From Lichina pygmaea (Eukaryota > Ascomycota > Lichinomycetes > Lichinales > Lichinaceae), in contig OY730172.1 of NCBI GenBank assembly GCA_963422465.1, positions 1,922,001 through 1,986,000 of the forward strand: 64,000 nt of DNA, written 5' to 3'. The position numbers and the translations under genes are program-made. Position 1 is the stretch's first letter. Each line of letters begins with the position of its first letter. Shown in pieces: positions 56,138-64,000 of this stretch. Under the pieces are notes generated by a model. That model ran no database searches, had not been told where the DNA came from, and saw nothing but the letters and a program-made list of their open reading frames with translations.

Positions 56138-56800
56138 ATGCACGTTACCAGCTGGGATCTTGAATCAGGCTATCTCTTGGGCGGAGAAGAAGCTGCCGAC
56201 GGTCCTCCTCCGCCTTACTCGCCAATGGAGTGGCCCTATTTCTTTCCTCAGCCACCTCCGCCGTTTCCGACCTGGCCTGCGGACCGTCCGGATCTAGGAT
56301 TCCCGATCGGCGCCTTTCCCTTCTTCGGAGGGTTTCAACCTCAGCCTCCGATACCATCTCCTCCAGCTCAGCCGCCGCCGCCACCACCACCTCCCCCTCC
56401 TCCCCCAGCCCCGGCTGCCTCGACCCAAAGTGTAGCCGTTGCGGGCTTGGCTCCCGGCTTCACCTACCTGCTGCCGGCGAAGTACACGTCCCTCCACGTC
56501 GTCCGCGGCGGTGCTGTTCCGTACAACACACCGGGCATCGAATTCAACTTCTCCCTCATCAAGGCTCCCTGCAACATGATCGTCAAGGAGCTCATCCACC
56601 AGCTCGGCGCACGACAGGGGCCGGACAACAAGAACGGGGTGACGGAGATGGTGCAGCTCGGGGACGGAGCGTGGGGGAAAGGGAGAACGATCCTCAAGAG
56701 CGACGACGGCGCGAAGAAAGCCCTTGCGGACATTGGGTGGGACGACAAACGAGGCGGTAGCCTGTCACCCATCTGGCTCGTCGTCTCCAAGGGTTCCTGA
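56138..56800 (+). CDS. Hypothetical protein with proline-rich N-terminus and conserved C-terminal domain
   Basis: A 220-aa single-exon ORF. Residues ~25-95 are Pro/Phe-rich, including a 12-residue Pro run. Residues ~105-218 form a compact block (GFTYLLPAKYTSLHVVRGGA, IEFNFSLIKAPCNMIVKELIHQLGA, MVQLGDGAWGKGRTI, DIGWDDKRGGSLSPIWLVV) of a type I have seen in many ascomycete hypothetical proteins, with typical KELI..LG, LGDG.W.KG and GWD..RG positions. I know no function. There is no signal peptide or membrane segment. A TATA-like sequence lies 0.2 kb upstream. Confidence 0.7.
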   Translation: MHVTSWDLESGYLLGGEEAADGPPPPYSPMEWPYFFPQPPPPFPTWPADRPDLGFPIGAFPFFGGFQPQPPIPSPPAQPPPPPPPPPPPPAPAASTQSVAVAGLAPGFTYLLPAKYTSLHVVRGGAVPYNTPGIEFNFSLIKAPCNMIVKELIHQLGARQGPDNKNGVTEMVQLGDGAWGKGRTILKSDDGAKKALADIGWDDKRGGSLSPIWLVVSKGS

Positions 56801-57371
56801 TGGTTCCGGGGGGGGGGTAGATCGTCTAGAGAGGGGGGGCCGGGTGTGGGCTACCTCTGGTCGAGTCGATTTGATAATTGAGCGTCAATGGTTCATTTGA
56901 TAGCTGCATTGCGGGGAGTCAGCGGGAGGTATGTGTGCTGTACTTGGGCTAGAGGCGGATGTCATCAATTGACTCGACCGCGAGGTCATGCGCTGTGTTT
57001 GGATATATATCCGATTCAGGTTCCAAGCTCATATGTAACCTATGTATCCTACATGCTGCGCCGTCCATCAAAGACCAAGCAGCGAGGTCGCCTGGCCGGA
57101 ATCAACACAACTCTCGCGCCTCTACGCGCTGTCAAGCGACTCGTCAAGTGAGCTACGAGTAGAGGCGATTCTTCACAGTTCTAATACGTACGTATCACCA
57201 CATCATTGAACCCGTAGCAGTTCTCCTTCTCAGCCAAGGGTTAGGGAGGCAAGAACGTCGAGAGAAGCCTGCGACCAGAGAAGCCCGTCCCCGATCCATC
57301 GAGCCATTACGTAATGCAGTCCCCAATCCGGCTATCAAGCGGGGGCCGTTGCCGATTGGACTATCAAACGG

Positions 57372-57570
57372 ATTCAAGTACGTAAAATGTACGTGTGTAC
57401 GTTACGGTACGTAGAGTACGCGTACTCCGTACTCCGTACGGTACTCCGTAGTTAGTTGGGGGTTCAACCCCGAGAAGTCATCGAGGGGCAGCCCCTCACC
57501 GACATGAGATGTTGGGTGCGTACTCCGTAGCTTTACGTCGTACTCGTACTGTACTGTACTGTACGTAGGG
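57372..57570 (+). promoter_or_regulatory. GTAC-dense promoter of the copper amine oxidase gene
   Basis: The 200 bp before the ATG at 57591 hold about fifteen GTAC/TACG tetramers, as in GTACGTAAAATGTACGTG, CCGTACTCCGTACGGTACTC and ACTGTACTGTACTGTACG. GTAC is the core of copper-response elements in green algae and plants, but it is also common in other spacers of this window, so a copper role is only a guess. Confidence 0.35.
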
Positions 57571-57590
57571 AGAAGGAGATAGAAAGCAGA

Positions 57591-60105
57591 ATGGCGATTC
57601 AGAGTGCTCCACAGACTCGAATTAACGGCGCCGCCAACGGCGCCAGTAGCCCATCGCAACATCCGTTCACCCCGCTCACCGTCTCGGAGATCGAAACAGC
57701 TGCCCGATTGGTTAAGCAGCTCTATCCTGAGACGGTGGACCTGCTGTTCAAAGCGATCACCCTCGAAGAGCCCAACAAAGACGTAGTCGTGCCACTCCTG
57801 ATCGCCGAGCACGAGGGCCGGAGCTACGACTGTCCTCCCCGAAGGGCGTTCGTCTCTTACTACATCCACAACACCGTCTGTGGTCTCCCTTGAAAAGGCA
57901 TGCGCCGTCGAGGTACCGATGCTGATGATGGTGCCGTGTAGGACAAGTTCCACGAGGCCGTCGTGAATGTCTCGACGCCGGAAGTCGAACGCAATGTACG
58001 ACTGGGCCCCAACGTCCATGGACCGGGTGATGCCGAGGAGATGGTCGAGATGGAGCGCATCGCTCTGGAGGACGAGTCCGTCAAACGGGAGCTGCAGCAG
58101 TATGGCTTTCCCGAGGGGACCGTCGCCGTTTGCGACCCTTGGATATACGGTATGGCCCAATCGCTGCCCCCCCGTCGCGGTCTGTCGGGCACTTCAGTGC
58201 TGAGGCCTGACAAGGCTCCGACGGCGTGGACGACGATCGGCGGCAGTATCAGTGTTTCCTCTACGTCCGCGATCCCATGAACCCGGGAGAGCTGGATTGC
58301 AACCACTATGCCATGCCGCTGGACGTCTCACCGGTCATCGACGCCGCCACGAAGAAGGTGACGAGGATTGATCGGCTCCCAACAGGGGCGGATGCCTCGG
58401 TCAGCAAGAAGCGGCCGTACAAAGTCCGGCCTGCGAGCGAATACCTGCCGAGCCACCAGCAGCTCCGAAGGGATCTCAAGCCACTCTACGTGGTCCAGCC
58501 CGAGGGGGTCAGCTTCCGCGTCACCCGTCACGGGGAGACGGGGAACGTCGTCGAGTGGCAGAAATGGAGATTTCGAGTCGGCTTCAACCAGCGCGAGGGC
58601 ATGGTGATCTACGACGTTCGTGGTTCGACGTCTCCTCGAGATGCGCTCCAGGAATTGCTGACGTAGACGTCCAGACGCGTTACGATGGACGTCCCTTGTT
58701 CTATCGGATGTCTCTCTCCGACATGACCGTCCCCTACGCCGACCCACGACGTCCTTACCATAAGAAGCAGGCCTTTGATCTCGGAGATGCCGGTGCCGGT
58801 AAGGTTTTCGGTCATGGACTGGAGCGCTTTCTTGGGTCTGATGACGCGACCCGACAGGCGGGATGGCGAACAACCTCAAGCTCGGATGCGACTGCCTGGG
58901 GTCGATCCACTACCTGGACGGGGTCGTGTCCGACAGCAAAGGCGAAGCAAACAAGATGGACAGCGTCATCTGCGTGCACGAGGTCGATTCGGGCATCATC
59001 CACAAGCACGTGAACTACCGTACCGGCGCCGGCGTCGTCGCGAGGAACCGCGAGCTCGTGGTGCAATCGATCATCACCGTGGCCAACTACGACTACGTTC
59101 TGGCCTGGATCTTCAACCAGGCCGGCGAGGTGTCGTACGAGGTCCGCGCCACCGGCATCATGAGCACCAGCCCGATCGACGACGGCGTCGACGTGCCGTG
59201 GGGAACCGTCGTGCACCCGGGCGTCCTGGCGACCCATCACCAGCACATCTTCTCGCTCCGCGTCGACCCTGCTCTGGACGGCTACTGCGGGAATCGATTG
59301 ACCTACGAGGAGGCCCACACGATGCCCCGAGACCCAGAGCTCAACCGGCATGGGGTCGGCTTCGTGGTCGAGGAGACCGTGATCGAGGAGTCGGGAGCGC
59401 ACGACCTGGACTTTGGCCGCAACCGTACCTTCAAGATCCAGAACGCGACGGCGACGAACCCGGTGAACGGGAAACCGGTGGGGTACAGGATCCAGCTGCC
59501 GGCGTCGCAACCGATCCTGGCGGACAAGGACAGCTTCCACCACAAGCGGGCCGACTTCGCCGACCATGCCGTCTACGTCACCAGGTATCGCGACGGCGAG
59601 CTCTACGCCGGCGGCAAGTACACGAACCAGTCGCGCGGAGGGGCCGGTGTCAGGGGCTGGGCCGATCGCAAGGAGAATGTCAAGGACACGGATCTGGTGC
59701 TGTGGCTACAATTTGGGCTCACCCACATCCCGCGGGTCGAAGACTTTCCGGTACGTCCAAACGAACGCCTCTATCCGTTCCTTTCTTTCCTTTTTTTCTC
59801 TTTTTTTTCTTTTGGTCCTATAGATTTTCCTTCGCGGTTCTCCACTCTACCAGCACGGCTGACGGTAATGATGCCCACCTGCGGCTGGCGTCGCCCTCCC
59901 ACAGATCATGCCCGTCGAGACGATCAGGGTATCGTTGAAACCGGCCAACTTCTTCGACAAGAACCCGGCCTTGGACGTGCCCCCAGCCGAACAGACCTTC
60001 AACCGGTCGGTGCTCCTCTCCGAAAGCCACCGTCAGCCGGGCGTCGAAGCGGTCGTCGGCGCCAACGGCCACGTCAACGGCCACGTCAACGGCTCGGCTC
60101 GTTGA
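57591..60105 (+). CDS. Copper (primary) amine oxidase
   Basis: Six exons, 57591..57875, 57942..58149, 58215..58615, 58675..58798, 58858..59750 and 59905..60105, keep one frame for 703 aa. Landmarks are [20 protein letters not shown] (N2/N3 domains), [92 protein letters not shown] (the Tyr of NYD is the one converted to topaquinone), THHQH (copper-ligand histidines) and GINHIPR-type [19 protein letters not shown]. It oxidatively deaminates primary amines to aldehyde, ammonia and hydrogen peroxide. There is no signal peptide. The C-terminus has (NGHV) repeats and no clear peroxisomal SKL. Two splice sites are weak: GTTCGT for intron 3 and GTCTGT for intron 1. Confidence 0.95.
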
Positions 60106-61087
60106 AATGTGAATGATGAGGACCGGTCGACGGAGAGTGGGAGTATACATCGAGCCGTCACGAAGCTTGATAATCCTCTCCCTTTCTGGGTGGGTCTGAG
60201 CGAGTTGGATGTGATGCTGTTGTTTTGATCAGATGCTAGGGATGCCTGTGGATCTTCTACCGTAATCTACTTATCTGATGACTTCTTATCATATGCAGCT
60301 TCAATTGATTGATTATCTTATGACATGCTGATCGATCACAAAGGAGAATCTAATTAGGATATTACAGGTAAGTACGGGATATTAGAGATTGAGATTTGTC
60401 ATGGTGTGGAAGAAGTGTTGCAACTTACTGTGCTGGTAACCTTTACCATAGTCAAATCATTCTAGCTGATACACTGATTGGGTAGTCCTTGGGTACGGTA
60501 GAGCTTCAATCTACTGTACAGAAGGAATTTACTGGCACTCACCACTTGATGCACAAAGTCTTCCAGTCTCAGAAAGAGTACGGATGTAGTAGTCAAGTTC
60601 TTTGCTCGGAGCAGCTCTAGAGTAATACTGTACTTGTTCTGACTGGAGTCGTTGGCAATTTGCCACGACGGGGAGAGAGGAGGCACTTGTTTCTCCGGAC
60701 TGGAATACTCGGCTGGGCATAAGACAAGGCATCGAATCTAGACATCTTCTCTCTTTCGTACTGGACAAAGATGCCCAAATTACAGTCAAACACAGTGACG
60801 ATGGAGGAAAGAGATGGTCTTGACTCTGTTGAAAGGTACAGTACATCTACGAATCAAGTTCTTTCGTGCTTTCTAGCACAATCGAAGTTTCTTCTACAGT
60901 GCAATGACTCAAGAGAATTGCTGGAGTGCTGGCACCATCGCCCCATGTCATAGTTCAAGATACTATAACTAGTTGGTCGGACATGAGCTAACTCCTAGCA
61001 TGCAGAGAAGTTCCAGAAAAGGCCCAAACAACCCTTCAAGGAAAGAATGGTCGGAGACCTGAGGGAATCGTCAGTTCTCACACTCGT
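60106..61087. other. AT-richer spacer, possible spliced relic on the minus strand
   Basis: Minus-strand text at about 60690-60540 reads SWQIANDSSQNKYSITLELLRAKNLTTTSVLFLRLEDFVHQV followed by a GTGAGT donor, with a GTATCAGCTAG acceptor near 60465 and another GTAAGT donor near 60425. No start codon or known family could be placed. It may be a gene relic. Confidence 0.3.
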
Positions 61088-61100
61088 AAGTGGATTTGAC

Positions 61101-63307
61101 GGCCTGCGACGACTCAAACCTCCACGCGGTGCAGGCTGGGAACCTCGTGGCAGCGATGGCAGGCAGTCTCCCAAGCTGCTTGTAGTCGCTGCACCGAGAG
61201 CTAATTGAGTCACCGGTCGAGCTGCTGGTGCCCGTGGAGCGACGGGCCCCCGGAGGTGTCGCGCAGGCACCCTGGACGCCCCCGTGAAGCAACATCAGCA
61301 GAACAGAGGACTGCGACCAAACTGGTTATGAAAACCACCCGACGGATGTCTACCGTGTACGCTACGGCCGGAAGCCAGCCCTGCAGCTGGTGGATGTGAA
61401 GTCTAGGCATCCGACAGGGCACCTCTGGAGTAGTCGAGAGGAGTTCTCATCGCACACCCCCCTTCTAGCAGAGTCTCTAGCAGCTAATGCGTCGAGGATC
61501 TTGTTCTAGGAGGGGAGCGATATCTGCACCGCGGCATTGTTAATCGAACGGGGAATACATGTTCAAGAAGGCGAGCAGGCAGCCCGGAGGAAGCCCGCCG
61601 CTCCAGTGCCTAAGGGCCGTGTGATAGCCAAAGTGCTGGCTTGATGGTTTTGCCTAAGGCCTTGCCACGGGTTCCCTTCGGACTGCCTGCGGACCGGGGC
61701 CGGGGCACTGGAGATTCTCTGTTCGGAGGTTCTCTGTTCGGAGGTTCTCCAGTGGGTCACCACGTACAACCGGGGCCCCACAGGCGACAGCGGGCAGATT
61801 GAGACTCCTCCCTACTTGGTTAGTGGGCTGGAAAGGCGGTCCTGCAGGTGCTGGCATGGCCTGCAGGGTCCGTAGAGCCTGCGAGGCATGGTCGGCCTCT
61901 GTACGAGAGATCTACAGAGGTAACGTGAAACAGCGAGAGCTGCGGGGCGTGGCATATGATGGCAGTGACGGCAGTAGGGTCTGGGCCTACTTCGAGACTG
62001 TCTATATGGCCCGAGAGGACGGAAGCGCATGCCGGTCCGTACAGAGTGCAGGCTCAGGCTGCAAATGACGGGCTCAAGGAGCAAACTACAGTTGGAGCGT
62101 GGGCTCCGGGCTGGCAACCCGGCGCTCCGAAGCAGGACCTAGGGGTGAGCGTACACGGCGGAGCGCAAAAGGCCTCAGGACTGCGGGGAAGCGTGGCAGA
62201 GACCCTGCACGGGATATCGACTCTGCGCTATGCCTTGGCATAGCTTAACTGTGGCAGGGCTGCCTCCGGACAGTCACCGGCGGCTTCAAGGCGACCAGCC
62301 GGCAACAGCTGGAAGCCGAAGCGGCAGTCCCACATCTCCGCGCCCACATCGCACGTTTACAGCTACAGGCGTGTGCCCGGATGGAGGCCTCCGGGGTACA
62401 GGCCGAGATCCAGGAGGCCTGCGCCAGAATCCAGCGTCAGCTTGCCCCGAGGCGAGGCCGCCGGCGCCGCCCTGGCATCACCCCGGGCCAGAACCGCCAA
62501 CAGTGGGCCAAAACAATCCTGTGGTCACGAAGAACCATGGAGGACTCGACGGCAAGGCTCGGCATCCCCCCGTGGTCTGATGGACCACCCCCGCCCCCCG
62601 CCATCACCACGCTGAACACCCCCCTTCCGCGGTCAGTCTGGCAGGCGTACCAACTGGCAGAACAATGGTGCTGGGAGCGCTGGCACCAACTGCACGGAGG
62701 CCCCCCGCCAACAACACAGATGCTGGACCCGGACCCCGGAGGCGGAGACAACTGGAAGCCCAGCAAGATGCCGTACCGGTCGGCTCTCCGGCTACACGCC
62801 GGCCTCTCGAAGGCGCAGAGCAGTATTCTGACACAGGTCCGCACAGGCAAGATAGGACTGGTGGCATTCCTCTGCAAACAACGGGTACCCGGCTTCCCCA
62901 CACCGGCGTGCAGCTGTGGAGCGCCGTGGGAGACAGCCAAACACGTGGTTCTAGACTGCCCACGCCTTCTCCGAGTGCGGCGAAGCCTGTATTTAGCAGC
63001 TGCCACCACTGACTACCAGGCTTTGACATCCCGACCACGGCCCGCCACCGCCCTCACAGCGCGGATCCTCCGACAAGGCATTCTCCCCCAGTTCTCCTGG
63101 GCTCAGGAGCAGCTGGAAGCTGGCTGCTAGCCAGCCACCCCCCATGTTCTACAGCATCTCGACAGGATAGTGCTGGCCAGGCACTGCAGAAGGAGGTTTT
63201 TCACCCTAGCAGGCCTAGGGTTTTCCTTGCTTAGTTTTCATAGCTGACCCAGCATAGTCTAGATAACTAGCACTAGAATGGAGTAGGAATACCAATAACC
63301 AATAACC
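61101..63307 (+). mobile_element. LINE copy 2, non-autonomous
   Basis: Flanked by the 13-bp duplication AAGTGGATTTGAC (61088-61100 and 63308-63320) and ending in an (ACCAATA)n tail. The last ~1 kb is the ORF2 3' end and 3' UTR, collinear with copy 1. The first ~1.15 kb (61101-62248) carries no recognisable RT and includes a tandem GGTTCTCTGTTCGGA repeat near 61710-61750, so the element is either internally deleted or retains an untranslated 5' part. It provides the empty site for the transposon inserted in copy 1. Confidence 0.88.
62249..63130 (+). pseudogene. LINE ORF2 C-terminus, copy 2
   Basis: Open for 293 codons: GCLRTVTGGFKATSRQQLEAEAAVPHLRAHIARLQLQA (end of the RNase H-like region, as in Tad-type LINEs), RRPGITPGQNRQQWAKTIL, WCWERWHQLHGGPPPT and the zinc-knuckle CSCGAPWETAKHVVLDCPRL, ending QFSWAQEQLEAGC with TAG. 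The RT domain is absent upstream, so it cannot be autonomous. Compared with copy 1 (45422-45889) most differences are CG versus TG or CA. Confidence 0.88.
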
Positions 63308-63320
63308 AAGTGGATTTGAC

Positions 63321-64000
63321 ACCGCTTGATGTGGCGCTGATTACAAATCCCTACGCTACACATGTGCTGCTCATGTACTGTACTCCATCACCATCAAGCC
63401 TTCACAATGTTGCGAAGCCAAGACAGGGCCACTGCTGGAGGCCGCACGATGCGGTCAGCAAGCGGATATCCACCCATGCCCATGCAGCCATGCCTCCCCC
63501 TGTTTAGTAGTAGAGGTTCGTCTGTACAAAAGTACACTGACTCTCCCTTTGCTAGCCCGATTGAGATGCTTGGCCCGATTCCATGCGCTGCGAACACCGG
63601 CCATCTCGAGAGCCGGCTCGACTTTCCGGCTTGACAAGTAGGGAAGGCTCTCCAGCGGCAATGTGGCGAAGGTGTCTCTACAGCACGAGGGTACCACAGA
63701 CGGAGAGTTCATATATAAGCAGTGCCGACGGCTCGGCAGTCGGCCACAGAAATCCAACAACACAACAGACGTCGATAAGGAAGACCAGCAACATGCAAGC
63801 CCCTGCAGAGACAGGAGGTATTACCTGCAGAGAAACTCCCAACAGAGCTTCTTGCCTGAGAAGACGCCGTGGAAGCCAACAAACTAGGACAAGAAACCCG
63901 ATCACATGGGAGATACTGTAGGCAAGCACGGCAAGCTTGCTGCAGCACACTCGACGCTGCATGCCGTAAACCAATCTTACAACAACTGCAGCAGCATGCG
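63321..64000. other. Right-edge spacer, no supportable gene
   Basis: A TATATAAG lies at about 63711-63718, and an ATG at 63794 opens a 42-codon frame (MQAPAETGGITCRETPN...) ending at 63921. Nothing recognisable is encoded; a gene continuing beyond the edge through an intron cannot be excluded. Confidence 0.35.

Noticed and set aside
57455-57500. GGGTTCAACCCC, tRNA B-box-like
   Set aside because: No matching A box or cloverleaf could be drawn around it.
63794-63921. Short ORF downstream of a TATATAAG sequence
   Set aside because: 42 codons, no domain, near the window edge; insufficient support for a gene call.

Overview
This is nuclear DNA of a filamentous ascomycete (Pezizomycotina type); I cannot name the genus. 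The host genes are G+C-rich and carry short introns with GT...AG ends and CTAAC/CTAAT branch sites. They include fungal families such as a Gti1/Pac2 WOPR regulator, a two-finger C2H2 regulator with poly-Q tracts and a multi-exon copper amine oxidase. The transposons are also typical of ascomycetes: Fot1/pogo-like elements, chromodomain Ty3/gypsy, Ty1/copia and a Tad-like LINE.

Layout. 1-6.8 kb holds housekeeping genes: COG5 (partial, minus) and SYS1 (minus), both Golgi trafficking, then COA6 and a mitochondrial asparaginyl-tRNA synthetase, both mitochondrial. 6.8-14 kb has little I can support: microsatellites, a LINE-tail relic and GTAC-rich spacers. 14-21.4 kb carries two convergent transcription-regulator genes, WOPR (plus) and C2H2 (minus), separated by a 3-kb spacer with a 148-bp MITE. 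21.4-25 kb is spacer with microsatellites and a 43-bp palindromic micro-element.

25.0-48.6 kb is a transposon nest in one host locus of unknown function (ATG at 45151, last exon ending 49107). A 4.85-kb copia element sits 5' of the ATG. It was itself hit by two Ty3/gypsy chromoviruses and by a Fot1-like DNA transposon inside its 3' LTR. A 5'-truncated LINE lies in an intron of the same gene and carries a 2.5-kb TA-targeting DNA transposon. Nearly every boundary is fixed by target-site duplications, or by an empty site in a second LINE copy at 61-63 kb.

49-64 kb contains a small hypothetical gene, an internally deleted Tc1-like element, a 50-bp micro-element, CFT2 (CPSF100), a proline-rich hypothetical protein, the copper amine oxidase and the second LINE copy.

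Main observations. (1) The retroelements are damaged almost entirely at CpG sites: aligned copies differ by TG versus CA where CG is inferred, and most in-frame stops are TGA at expected Arg (CGA) codons. (2) Both gypsy elements carry an antisense ORF, tail-to-tail with pol, encoding a cysteine-rich Zn-cluster-like protein. (3) A family of elements with CCCGTGCC ends and TA duplications ranges from 2487 bp down to 43-bp palindromes.
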